Made by a program: the position numbers and the translations under genes
In this document: positions 51,411 through 60,812 of the stretch, piece after piece
Layout: every line of letters starts with the position of its first letter
How positions within the stretch are numbered: the stretch's first letter is position 1
Notes under the pieces: model-generated
Database searches by the model: none
Told to the model about the DNA's origin: nothing
The model's input: only the letters and a program-made list of their open reading frames with translations
Assembly: GCA_021730905.1 (NCBI GenBank)
Contig: JAKFYK010000040.1
Span: 1 to 64,000, forward strand
Source of the DNA: Betaproteobacteria bacterium
GTDB taxonomy: Bacteria > Pseudomonadota > Gammaproteobacteria > Burkholderiales > SG8-41
Direction of reading: 5' to 3'
DNA length: 64,000 bases

Positions 51411-53141
51411 TCAAACCTCGTTCAGTTTTCGCAGCAGCGCGCGCAGCCGGTCGGGATCGCTAGCGCGCAACATCCTCCGCAGCAGCGGCTTCAACGCGCC
51501 GGTATCGGTGCTCAGAATGCGCTCTTTAACGTCAAGCACATGCGCCGAATGCATTGAAAACCCGCGCAACCCCAGCGCCAGCAGCAGGCGTGTCAGCGCC
51601 ACGTCTCCCGCCATCTCGCCGCACAACGCCACCGGCACACCGGCCTTGTCCGCGCGTTTGATAATGGACGACAGCAGGCCGAGGATTGCCGGATGCAACG
51701 GATCATAAAGATACGCGACGCTGTCATCGGTGCGATCTATCGCCAGCGTGTACTGGATCAGATCATTGGTGCCTATCGAAATAAAATCCAGCTTGCGCAG
51801 GAAAACATCCAGCGCCAGCGCCGCCGCCGGCACTTCAATCATGCCGCCGATATGCACGCTGCGGTCGTAGGGAATCCTCTCCTCATCAAGGCTTTCCTTT
51901 GCACGCGCAATCATGAGCAGCGTCTGATCGATTTCGCTGGACGATGCCAGCATCGGGATCAGAATGCTGATTCGGCCATGGTGCGACGCGCGCAGCAACG
52001 CGCGCAACTGGATCAAAAACCGCTGCGGCTCGGTCAGACACAAACGAATCGCGCGCAGGCCCAGCGCCGGATTGAGCGTGGTTGGCTGCGCTTCCTCGGT
52101 TTGCTTGTCCGCGCCCAGGTCGTAGGTGCGTATGATCACCGGCAGGCCATTCATCGCTTGGGCGACCTTGCGATAGGCCTCAAACTGCTCGTCCTCATCG
52201 GGCAGATCGCTGCGGTTCAAAAACAGAAACTCGCTGCGAAACAGGCCGATGCCGGTGGCGCCATTGGCAATGACTTGCTCCACGTCTTCCGGCAGTTCGA
52301 TATTCGCATGCAGTTCCACGGCAACGCCGTCGCGTGTCACCGCACGCGTGTCGCGCAGTTCCAGCAGTTTGCGCCGTCCGCTTTCGAACTCGCGCTTGCG
52401 GCGCTGGTATTCGGCCAGCACGCGTTCATCGGGATCCGCAATCAGCACGCCGTTGGTGCCATCGACAATCACCAGTTCGTTTTCGCGAATCAGGTCGCGC
52501 GCGCGATGCAGCGCGACAATCGACGGAATGTTGAGACTGCGCGCCACCACCGCCGTGTGCGATGTGGTGCCGCCCGAGTCGGTGACAAAACTCGCGAATT
52601 GATGACGCTTGAATTGCACCACGTCGGCGGGCGATAAATCGTGCGCCACCAGAATCAATTCCTGTTCAGTGTCCGCGGCAGGGGGAGGCGTATACCCCGG
52701 CTGGCCGGACAACGCTCGGAGCACGCGTTCGACCACCTGGATCACGTCGTTGCGGCGCTCGCGCAGGTAAGTATCTTCAATGGCATCGAATTGCGCCAGC
52801 AGCGCATCGGTCTGCACCTTGAGCGCCCACTCCGCATTGCACTGTTCGGTTTCGATAATGCGGCGCGGCTCCACCGACAGCGTCGAATCGTCAAGTATCA
52901 TCTGGTGCAGATTGACGAACGCTGAAAACTCCGTCGGTGCGCCCGCCGGAATTTCGGTTCGCAATTCGGTGAATTCGGCGCGCACCTTGCGCACGGCCGC
53001 GTCGAATCGCGCGGACTCTTCCAGCACCTGATGCGGCGGCACCAGGTAGTGGCTGACCTCCAGCGTGGCGTGCGACACCAGATGCGCGCGGCCGATGGCG
53101 ATGCCGCCGGACACGCCGATACCGTGCAGGGTAAAACTCAT
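51411..53141 (-). CDS. ptsI: phosphoenolpyruvate-protein phosphotransferase (PTS EI)
   Basis: GGTTSHTAVVARSLNIPSIV; C-terminal CGEMAGD. Confidence 0.96.
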   Translation of the reverse strand: MSFTLHGIGVSGGIAIGRAHLVSHATLEVSHYLVPPHQVLEESARFDAAVRKVRAEFTELRTEIPAGAPTEFSAFVNLHQMILDDSTLSVEPRRIIETEQCNAEWALKVQTDALLAQFDAIEDTYLRERRNDVIQVVERVLRALSGQPGYTPPPAADTEQELILVAHDLSPADVVQFKRHQFASFVTDSGGTTSHTAVVARSLNIPSIVALHRARDLIRENELVIVDGTNGVLIADPDERVLAEYQRRKREFESGRRKLLELRDTRAVTRDGVAVELHANIELPEDVEQVIANGATGIGLFRSEFLFLNRSDLPDEDEQFEAYRKVAQAMNGLPVIIRTYDLGADKQTEEAQPTTLNPALGLRAIRLCLTEPQRFLIQLRALLRASHHGRISILIPMLASSSEIDQTLLMIARAKESLDEERIPYDRSVHIGGMIEVPAAALALDVFLRKLDFISIGTNDLIQYTLAIDRTDDSVAYLYDPLHPAILGLLSSIIKRADKAGVPVALCGEMAGDVALTRLLLALGLRGFSMHSAHVLDVKERILSTDTGALKPLLRRMLRASDPDRLRALLRKLNEV

Positions 53142-53248
53142 GCTGGCGTTGGGAGTCTGCAGTTAAGCGTTGGGCGTAAAGATTACCACGGCGCGCGCCT
53201 TCCGCGCCCACTCCCAACTCTGCACTCCGAACCCCAAACGGGGTACCG

Positions 53249-53518
53249 CTACTCGTCTTCGCCGAATTTGTCCGCGATCAGCGCGGTGACGGCCTGCATG
53301 GCCAGCGCTTCGTCGGTGCCGCTGGTTTCCACGGTAATACGCGTGCCTTTGGCCGCGGCAAGCATCATCACGCCCATGATGCTTTTGGCGTTGACCCGGC
53401 GGTTATTGCGGGTGACCCATACTTCCGAAGCGTATTGGCCGGCGACCTGCGTCAGTTTGGCGGAAGCGCGGGCATGCAGCCCGAGCCGATTAACGATTTC
53501 AACTTCCTGTAGCAGCAT
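53249..53518 (-). CDS. ptsH: HPr family phosphocarrier protein
   Basis: NRLGLHARASAKLTQVAGQYASEVWV...KSIMGVMMLAA. Confidence 0.96.
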   Translation of the reverse strand: MLLQEVEIVNRLGLHARASAKLTQVAGQYASEVWVTRNNRRVNAKSIMGVMMLAAAKGTRITVETSGTDEALAMQAVTALIADKFGEDE

Positions 53519-53915
53519 GGTGCAGGGTAAATGCCGGCACGCGCGTGACGCCTTCGCAGCCGCCGCTGATCGCCTTGGTCACCATCGTCTCAAGCGACTT
53601 CTCGCGGTAAGTCAGCGCGCGAATCAGCATCGGCAGGCTGACGCCAGCCACGGCATCGACCTTGCCGGGAACAATCAACTTGGCGGTAATGTTGGACGGC
53701 GAACCGCCATACATGTCGGTCAATATCAGCACCCCGTCGCCGTCGTCGAGTTCTTTCACCAAGGCACGTGCCTGCGGCAGCAGCAGCAGCGGGTCATCCT
53801 GCATGGTCACGCCCAGTTGCTTGAGGCGCGGCGGACGTTTGTTCACCACATGAATCGCGGTCTGAATCAGGCTTTCACCCAGTGTGCCGTGCGTAATCAG
53901 CAGAATTCCGATCAT
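53499..53915 (-). CDS. PTS EIIA component, mannose type
   Basis: IGILLITHGTLGESLIQTA...DMYGGSPSNIT. Confidence 0.94.
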   Translation of the reverse strand: MIGILLITHGTLGESLIQTAIHVVNKRPPRLKQLGVTMQDDPLLLLPQARALVKELDDGDGVLILTDMYGGSPSNITAKLIVPGKVDAVAGVSLPMLIRALTYREKSLETMVTKAISGGCEGVTRVPAFTLHHAATGS

Positions 53916-54049
53916 TTGCGCCAGAGTTTGATAGTAATAAACGAACAGAATTTTACGCTATTGCACCGCAACAAGCAGGTGTTTTCAAGGCGTTATATGC
54001 AAAAGTTACAGTCCTTTTGCAATCACGATACAACTAAGTCAGTATAGTT

Positions 54050-54066
54050 ATAACCATCTGTTTTTA
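54050..54066 (+). repeat. AT-rich dispersed repeat copy G (downstream of gshB stop)
   Basis: ATAACCATCTGTTTTTA. Confidence 0.72.
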
Positions 54067-54070
54067 TTGG

Positions 54071-55015
54071 TTATTTTATTTCTGAGCCCAGTGCGTCCAT
54101 GAATAAGCCTGCGACGTTACATCCCGTCTGCTGGGTAATCTCCTGGAAGCACGTGGGGCTGGTGACGTTGATTTCGGTCAGGCAACTGCCGATGACATCC
54201 AGTCCCACCAGCAGCAACCCTTGCGCGTGCAAGAGCGGCGCCAGCGTTTCGGCGATTTCACGGTCGCGCGGAGTCAGTTCACGCGCCACGCCGGTGCCGC
54301 CCGCCGCAAGATTACCCCGTGTTTCACCAGCCTTGGGTATGCGCGCCAGGCAAAACGGTACCGGCTTGCCGCCAATCAGGAGCACGCGCTTGTCGCCTTC
54401 GCTGATTTCCGGCAAATAGCGCTGCGCCATGATGGTGCGTTTGCCGAATTGCGTGAGCGTTTCGATGATCACGCTGACATTCGGATCGTCGCGGCGCACG
54501 CGAAATATCGACGCTCCGCCCATGCCGTCGAGCGGCTTGAATATCACATCACCATGCTCGGTGAGGAAATCCCGCAGCACTTTTTCCAGCCGCGTCACCA
54601 CCGTCGGCGCGATAAATTGCGCGTAGCGCGCAATCGCCATTTTCTCGTTGTGATCGCGTATTGCGCGCGGCCGGTTGAACACGCGCGCACCCTGCGCTTC
54701 CGCCGACTCCAACAGATACGTGCTGTAGACGTATTCCATATCGAACGGCGGATCCTTGCGCATGATCACCGCATCGAATTGTGCGAGATCGGTTTCCACC
54801 GCTGCGTCGCTGCGATACCACGCGTCCTTTTGTTGGCCGGTGAGATACAAACGCGTGGCACAGCCTGCCACACGGTGTTTGCGCCAGAAAATATCTTCCT
54901 GCTGCAAGGTGTAAAGCTCGCAGCCGCGCGCGGCCGCCTCGCGCATCATCGCAAAAGTGGTGTCCTTGTAGATCTTGAATTCGTCGAGTGGATCGACAAC
55001 AAACGCAAGCTTCAT
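54071..55015 (-). CDS. gshB: glutathione synthetase
   Basis: DPLDEFKIYKDTTFAMMREAAARGCELY...GDVIFKPLDGMGGASIFRV. Confidence 0.97.
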   Translation of the reverse strand: MKLAFVVDPLDEFKIYKDTTFAMMREAAARGCELYTLQQEDIFWRKHRVAGCATRLYLTGQQKDAWYRSDAAVETDLAQFDAVIMRKDPPFDMEYVYSTYLLESAEAQGARVFNRPRAIRDHNEKMAIARYAQFIAPTVVTRLEKVLRDFLTEHGDVIFKPLDGMGGASIFRVRRDDPNVSVIIETLTQFGKRTIMAQRYLPEISEGDKRVLLIGGKPVPFCLARIPKAGETRGNLAAGGTGVARELTPRDREIAETLAPLLHAQGLLLVGLDVIGSCLTEINVTSPTCFQEITQQTGCNVAGLFMDALGSEIK

Positions 55016-56316
55016 GCTGCGACCGGTGCGACCGGTGCGACCAGCGACTCCGTGCGCTCCAGTTCAATTGCCGCCGCCAGCAACGCAAGCCGCGCGATCA
55101 CGCCGTAGGCGTAAAAGCGGTTCGGCGCGCAGTCGGGATCATCCGGATTTGGCGACGAACACGGTTCGGCGAACGCCAGCGGCTCGAACTGCATGCCCGG
55201 CGCATTGAGATTCTGATCCGTGCCGCGCTGCGTGTTCAGGCGGTAAAACCCGCCCACCACGAAGCGGTCGATCATGTACACCACCGGTTCGGCCGCCGCA
55301 TCGCGCACCGTTTCAAAGGTATAGACCCCTTCCTGAACGAGCACCTCATGTACCGCCATGCCTTCTTTCACCACCGCCATCTTGTTGCGCTGCTTGCGGT
55401 TCAGTCCACGCACTTCGGACGCATCCTTCACCGTCATGATGCCCATGCCATAGGTGCCCGCGTCCGCCTTGACGATGACGAACGGTTCGTCGGTAATGCC
55501 GTATTCCTTGTACTTGGCGCGGATGTCATTGAGGATTTCCGACACGTAACCCGCCAGACATTCCTCACCCTGATTTTCCTGGAAATTAATCTTGCCACAC
55601 ATCTCGAAATACGGATTGATCAACCACGGATCTATTCCCAGCAGCTTCGCGAAGTCCTTTGCGACTTCGTCATAGGCCTCGAAATGGTTCGACTTGCGGC
55701 GCACCGCCCAGCCCGCATGCAGCGGCGGAAACAGCGGCTGTTCGATATTGCGCAGCACATCGGGAATGCCCGCCGACAGATCGTTATTCAGCAGCACCAC
55801 GCACGGATCGAAACCATCGAGCCCCAGACGATTGCCCGAACGCTTCAACGGCTCCAGTTTGAGCTTCTTGCCGTCGGGCAAATCCACATCCATCGGCGCA
55901 TTCAATCCCGGCAGCAGGCTGCCGATGCGCACATTCATGCCGGCGTGACGCAAAATGCGCGCCAGCGTAGCGACGTTTTGCAGATAGAACTGGTTGCGTG
56001 TATGGTTCTCGGGAATCAGCAATGCGTCGCGCGCATCGGGGCAGATTTTTTCAATTGCCGTCATCGTTGCCTGCACGCACAACGCATGAAAATCCGGATT
56101 CAGATTGTTGAAGCCGCCCGGATAAAGATTGGTGTCCACGGGCGCCAGCTTGAAGCCGCTGTTGCGCAAATCCACCGAACCATAAAACGGCGGCGTGTGC
56201 TCCTGCCACTGGCCGCGAAACCAGTGTTCAATGCTGATCGATTGCGCTAGCAACTGGCTTTCCAGCGCGGGCGGCGGGCCGGACAACGCAGTAATGAGTC
56301 GGGGAACGGCTGACAT
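55012..56316 (-). CDS. gshA: glutamate-cysteine ligase (proteobacterial GshA type)
   Basis: VIVKADAGTYGMGIMTVKDASEV; next to gshB. Confidence 0.94.
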   Translation of the reverse strand: MSAVPRLITALSGPPPALESQLLAQSISIEHWFRGQWQEHTPPFYGSVDLRNSGFKLAPVDTNLYPGGFNNLNPDFHALCVQATMTAIEKICPDARDALLIPENHTRNQFYLQNVATLARILRHAGMNVRIGSLLPGLNAPMDVDLPDGKKLKLEPLKRSGNRLGLDGFDPCVVLLNNDLSAGIPDVLRNIEQPLFPPLHAGWAVRRKSNHFEAYDEVAKDFAKLLGIDPWLINPYFEMCGKINFQENQGEECLAGYVSEILNDIRAKYKEYGITDEPFVIVKADAGTYGMGIMTVKDASEVRGLNRKQRNKMAVVKEGMAVHEVLVQEGVYTFETVRDAAAEPVVYMIDRFVVGGFYRLNTQRGTDQNLNAPGMQFEPLAFAEPCSSPNPDDPDCAPNRFYAYGVIARLALLAAAIELERTESLVAPVAPVAA

Positions 56317-56444
56317 AGGATTCCTTAAACCGCTATTTTAAATCAGTACGGCGCTACGGGCACAAGCCGTCGAACTGTAGCTATTTGAGCATTGCGGCCC
56401 TATGGTATGTTCGCACTCCGCACAACAACCCTGCTCACGTCATC

Positions 56445-57311
56445 ATGATCGTAGACACCCACGTACACGTCTTCACCGACGACCGTAAAAACTACCCGCA
56501 GATACGCGACACCGCGCGCGCCGGTTCCATTCCGTCCATCACCGAAATCGGGCAAACGGAATGGCCGCTGACCACCACCGAGAATCTTATCGCGATGATG
56601 GATGATGCCGGTGTCGATAAAGCGACGCTGGTTCAGGCTTACTTCGTTTACGAATACGACAATCGCTATACCGTGGATTCGGCGTTGAAATATCCCGACC
56701 GCTTTGCCAGCGTGGTGGTGCTTGACCCCATGGACAAGAATGCGCCGGATGAACTGAGCCGGCTGGTTGAAAAACAAGGCGTTACCGGTATACGCTTCAT
56801 GCGCGGGCGGCTGCCGGAAAGTTCACTGGGCCGTCCCGAGACTTTTCCGCTGTGGCAACGCATCCAGTCGCTGAAGCTGCCGCTGGCAGTGAACGACCGG
56901 GTGTGGGAAGTCCCGAAAATCACCAAGGCCATGGAAAAATACCCGGATGTGAAAGTGGCATTCGAACATGCTTGGGGCCATAAAGTCGGCGCGCCACCCG
57001 ATTACAGCGTGCTTGAGCCGCTGTTCGCGTTGGCCGCTAATCCCAATGTGTATATCAAGACCGCGATCAACAACATCGTCGCCGCGCGCGATGGCGGCGG
57101 CACCCCGGAACAGCTTTACACCAAACTGGTGCAGGTATTCGGCGCTAAACGCATCATGTGGAGTTCAAACTACCCTGCTCACCCAAAGTTCGGTGGCATC
57201 AAGCCGCGGCTGGAAGAATCAAAAAAAGCACTAGCGCATCTAAGCGCTGACGATCAGGCGTGGATTCTGGGCAAAACGGCGCTGGGTTTTTACCCGAGCT
57301 TGCAGAAGTAG
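56445..57311 (+). CDS. amidohydrolase family protein
   Basis: MIVDTHVHVFTDDRKNYPQ; VAFEHAWGH; MWSSNYPAHPKFG. Confidence 0.9.
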   Translation: MIVDTHVHVFTDDRKNYPQIRDTARAGSIPSITEIGQTEWPLTTTENLIAMMDDAGVDKATLVQAYFVYEYDNRYTVDSALKYPDRFASVVVLDPMDKNAPDELSRLVEKQGVTGIRFMRGRLPESSLGRPETFPLWQRIQSLKLPLAVNDRVWEVPKITKAMEKYPDVKVAFEHAWGHKVGAPPDYSVLEPLFALAANPNVYIKTAINNIVAARDGGGTPEQLYTKLVQVFGAKRIMWSSNYPAHPKFGGIKPRLEESKKALAHLSADDQAWILGKTALGFYPSLQK

Positions 57312-57341
57312 GGGCGCGCAGAACGATTACCTGCGGGCGCA

Positions 57342-59159
57342 CTACTTTGCAGCGCCCGCCTTACTGTCCAGGCGCACGCTGACATAAGTTCCCGGCGCGT
57401 CTTCCAGCGCCTTCAACTTGCCTTTGCCCGGGATTCGCGCGGCAACTTTGCCGCCACCGTGCTTTTCCACCCACTGCTGCCAATCCACCCACCACGAACC
57501 CGCGTGCTGCCGGGCGCCGCCCAACCAGGCATCGGGATCATCGGCGAGTTTGCCGTTGGTCCAGTAGCCGTACTTGTTGGCCGACGGCGGATTGACGATA
57601 CCCGCGATGTGCCCCGATCCGCCGAGCACGAATCGCACCGGACTCTCGAACACGCGCGCGCCGGCATAGACGGTTTTCCACGGCGCGATATGGTCTTCGA
57701 CGGTGGAAATAAAATACAGCGGTGTGCTGACCTTGGTCAAATCAATCGGGGTACCGTTCAACGTGATGCCGCCGGGTTTGCGCAGCAAGTTCTTCAAATA
57801 CATATTGCGCAGATAAAAGCTATGCATGGCCGCCGGCATGCGCGTGGAATCCGCATTCCAGTACAGCAAATCGAACGGCATCGGATCGCGGCCCATCAGG
57901 TAATTGTTGACCACGAATGACCAGATCAGATCGTTGGCGCGGAGCATGTTGAACGTGGTCGCCATCTCCGAGCCTTCGAGATAGCCGCGTTTGTTCATGC
58001 GTTTTTCGAGCGCCGCGATCTGTTGTTCATCGATGAACACTTCGAGTTCGCCGGCTTGCTTGAAATCCACCAGTGTTGCAAAGAACGTGGTGCTCGCCAC
58101 GCGCTTGTCATGGTGCGCGGCGAGGTAACCGAGCGTCGCCGCAGCGAGCGTGCCGCCGAGGCAAAATCCAATCAGGTTGAGGTCTTCCGTGCCAGCCGCC
58201 TTGAGCGTTGCATCGATCGCCGCCAGCGTGCCTTCGCTCAGATAGTCCTCAAACGTTTTACCCGCGTGTTTGGCATCAGGATTGATCCATGAAACGATGA
58301 ATACGGTGTGACCCTGTTCCACCGCCCAGCGCACAAACGAATTGTCGGTGCGCATATCCAGCACGTAGTATTTGTTGATCCACGGCGGCACGATCAACAA
58401 CGGGCGGCGATACACTTCTTTGGTAGTGGGCGCGTACTGAATCAACTGCAGCAGGTCGTTCTGGAATACCACTTTGCCCGGTGTGGCTGCAATATTTTCG
58501 CCGAGTTTGAAGGCGCTGCCATCGACCATTTTCACGCGCAGCCCGGTGCCGTCGGCTCGCGCGAGATCATCCAGCAGGTTATTGAATCCCTTGAGCAGAT
58601 TTTTCCCGCCACTGCGCACCGTTTCGCTCAGCACTTCGGGATTGGTCAGCGCGAAATTCGACGGCGATAGCGCGTCAATGTACTGGCGAGTATAGAAATC
58701 GACTTTCTTCGCTGTGCTTTCGTCCAGCCCCTGCACATCGCACATGGCTTTGTGCAAATGACGTGCGGCAATCAGGTATGACTGCTTGAGATAATCGAAC
58801 AAGAATTTGTTCTGCCAATCATCGTGCCGAAAACGCCGGTCGCCTTTTTGCGTCTCGATCGCCGGCGCAGGCTTTTGCCCGCTCATTGCCAGCAGCGAGT
58901 TTTGCCACAGCATGGCGTAATCCTGCCACGCCTTCATTTGTGCCTGCACCATTTGCACCGGGTCGCTGGCCATTTTTACCCAGGCATCGAAGAAAGCACG
59001 CGCGATACCCAGTTCATCATCAAATGCTTTCTGCGGATTCGCGCCGGCTTTTTGCATCGCGCGGGTAAGCAGTTCGCCGCTCTTGCGCGCGATGTCGGCG
59101 TATAGCTGCATCATTTCCACCGGATCAAACGCCTTCTGTTGCGGTTCAGTCGTGCTCAC
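57342..59159 (-). CDS. phaC: class I poly(3-hydroxyalkanoate) synthase
   Basis: lipase-like box GFCLGGTLAAATL; PPWINKYYVLDM; GGSGHIAGIVNPP. Confidence 0.96.
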   Translation of the reverse strand: MSTTEPQQKAFDPVEMMQLYADIARKSGELLTRAMQKAGANPQKAFDDELGIARAFFDAWVKMASDPVQMVQAQMKAWQDYAMLWQNSLLAMSGQKPAPAIETQKGDRRFRHDDWQNKFLFDYLKQSYLIAARHLHKAMCDVQGLDESTAKKVDFYTRQYIDALSPSNFALTNPEVLSETVRSGGKNLLKGFNNLLDDLARADGTGLRVKMVDGSAFKLGENIAATPGKVVFQNDLLQLIQYAPTTKEVYRRPLLIVPPWINKYYVLDMRTDNSFVRWAVEQGHTVFIVSWINPDAKHAGKTFEDYLSEGTLAAIDATLKAAGTEDLNLIGFCLGGTLAAATLGYLAAHHDKRVASTTFFATLVDFKQAGELEVFIDEQQIAALEKRMNKRGYLEGSEMATTFNMLRANDLIWSFVVNNYLMGRDPMPFDLLYWNADSTRMPAAMHSFYLRNMYLKNLLRKPGGITLNGTPIDLTKVSTPLYFISTVEDHIAPWKTVYAGARVFESPVRFVLGGSGHIAGIVNPPSANKYGYWTNGKLADDPDAWLGGARQHAGSWWVDWQQWVEKHGGGKVAARIPGKGKLKALEDAPGTYVSVRLDSKAGAAK

Positions 59160-60221
59160 TCAGGAGTGCTCCGTGCGTTGAAAAAGATAATTTCCGCGGT
59201 CGTTCACTTGCCGGTGCAAGGTTCCGCGATGCATAAGATAGTTCAGGTGCGCGATGGCTTCGCCCATCGCGAACAGCAGATGGTGATCGTCGAACTTGCG
59301 ATCAAACAGTACCGGCAGACTGTCCGCCGCGCTTTGCGGCGTAACGCAGGCACGGGTCAGGCGTTCGAGCCGCGAACGATGATGTTCGCACAGCGCATCG
59401 ATGCGCGCGCGCATGCCGTAAAAAGGCAGGCCATGTGACGGCAGCACCAGCGTATCGGCAGCCAGTGTCGCGTAACGGCTGAGCGAGTCCAGAAAATCGC
59501 CTACCGGATCAGCCTCCGGCTCCACCGGCCACACGCTTACATTGGTGGAAATGCGCGGCAACAGCATGTCGCCCGCGATAAATACGCCCAGCTTCGCGCA
59601 ATGCAAACTGGCGTGTTCGGGCGAGTGACCATGGCCGACAATCACACGCCAGGTGTGCGCGCCAATCACAATATTTTCGTTGTCGCGGATGCGGCGGTGC
59701 GCGCGCGGCAATTGCGGCACGCCGCTGTCGTAAAGATTGTCACGCAGATCGATCCATTTCAGGCGCACCTCGTCGAGCCCGTGCCGCTTCATCAAATCGC
59801 GCAAGCAGTCGGCCTCGGTGCCTGCCACACGCTTGCGAACGGCATGCGCCTGCAAGAATTCGGCTTTGGTCATCCACGGCATGAGCCCGTGCCTTTCGCA
59901 CAGCCAATCACACAAGCCGATATGGTCGGGATGAAAATGCGTGACGATCACGCGCTTGACCGGCTTGCCGCCCAGATGCCGCGCGAAAATTTGTTCCCAG
60001 CAACCGCGCGCCTCGTCCGTGGCGAAACCGCAATCGACGATGGTCCAACTGTCGCCGTCTTCCAGCAGCCACAGGTTGATGTGATTCAACACAAACGGCA
60101 GTGGCATGCGCAGCCAATAGACACCGGGCACGACGGCGGTAATCGTACCGGGCGCGGGTGGTTCGGAAATCGGATAAACGAGGTCGATTTCAGGCTTTTT
60201 CAGGGTGGTCACAGCTTGCAT
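59160..60221 (-). CDS. MBL-fold metallo-hydrolase
   Basis: HFHPDHIGLCDW, VGHGHSPEHASLH. Confidence 0.93.
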   Translation of the reverse strand: MQAVTTLKKPEIDLVYPISEPPAPGTITAVVPGVYWLRMPLPFVLNHINLWLLEDGDSWTIVDCGFATDEARGCWEQIFARHLGGKPVKRVIVTHFHPDHIGLCDWLCERHGLMPWMTKAEFLQAHAVRKRVAGTEADCLRDLMKRHGLDEVRLKWIDLRDNLYDSGVPQLPRAHRRIRDNENIVIGAHTWRVIVGHGHSPEHASLHCAKLGVFIAGDMLLPRISTNVSVWPVEPEADPVGDFLDSLSRYATLAADTLVLPSHGLPFYGMRARIDALCEHHRSRLERLTRACVTPQSAADSLPVLFDRKFDDHHLLFAMGEAIAHLNYLMHRGTLHRQVNDRGNYLFQRTEHS

Positions 60222-60242
60222 TACGCTTGATCTTGTACTATG

Positions 60243-60260
60243 TTTACGCTAACGTTAACG
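60243..60260. promoter_or_regulatory. candidate LiuR operator 1 (divergent MBL-fold gene / liuR)
   Basis: TTTACGCTAACGTTAACG, 17/18 identical to operator 2. Confidence 0.75.
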
Positions 60261-60319
60261 ATAGCTTACTCATGATTTCAATAGAGTCTTCATAATACTC
60301 ACTTATATTGCGGGGCACA

Positions 60320-60718
60320 ATGGCAGCGTCTTATACCATCAGTGAGCTGGCACAGGAATTTAACGTTACCACGCGCACCATACGCCACTACGAGGAACAG
60401 GGACTGCTAAACCCTGCTCGTGAAGGGACCAATCGCGTCTTCAGTTCACGCGACCGCGTGCGGCTGAAATTGGCGCTGCGCGGCAAGCGACTGGGGTTTT
60501 CGCTCAATGATATCCGTGAGCTTTTCGAGCTATACGATGCCAAGGACGAGAAAAGACAGATGACTCAATTCGTGGCCAGGCTGGATAAGCGGCGCATAGC
60601 GTTGGAGCAGCAGCGCGAGGACATTGAGATCATGCTGACCGAAATTAATTTTTTTGCCAGCCAATGCCAGCGCGTTATGGATGGCGCACCACCGGAAGCC
60701 ACTAGCAAAGCCGACTAG
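60320..60718 (+). CDS. liuR: MerR-family regulator, LiuR-like
   Basis: YTISELAQEFNVTTRTIRHYEEQGLLNPAREGTNRVFSSRDRVRLKLALRGKRLGFSLNDIRELFELYD. Confidence 0.85.
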   Translation: MAASYTISELAQEFNVTTRTIRHYEEQGLLNPAREGTNRVFSSRDRVRLKLALRGKRLGFSLNDIRELFELYDAKDEKRQMTQFVARLDKRRIALEQQREDIEIMLTEINFFASQCQRVMDGAPPEATSKAD

Positions 60719-60739
60719 GATACTGGCGTGCAACATTGA

Positions 60740-60757
60740 TTTACGCTAACGTAAACG
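60740..60757. promoter_or_regulatory. candidate LiuR operator 2 upstream of isovaleryl-CoA dehydrogenase
   Basis: TTTACGCTAACGTAAACG. Confidence 0.78.
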
Positions 60758-60786
60758 GTTATAGGTTTATAAAATAAGGATAATTT

Positions 60787-60803
60787 ATAACTATTTGTTT
60801 TTA
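60787..60803 (+). repeat. AT-rich dispersed repeat copy H (upstream of isovaleryl-CoA dehydrogenase start)
   Basis: ATAACTATTTGTTTTTA. Confidence 0.75.
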
Positions 60804-60812
60804 AACAATTTT

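Noticed and set aside
54988-56250. 420-aa plus-strand ORF
   Set aside because: Antisense to gshA; no recognisable domain.
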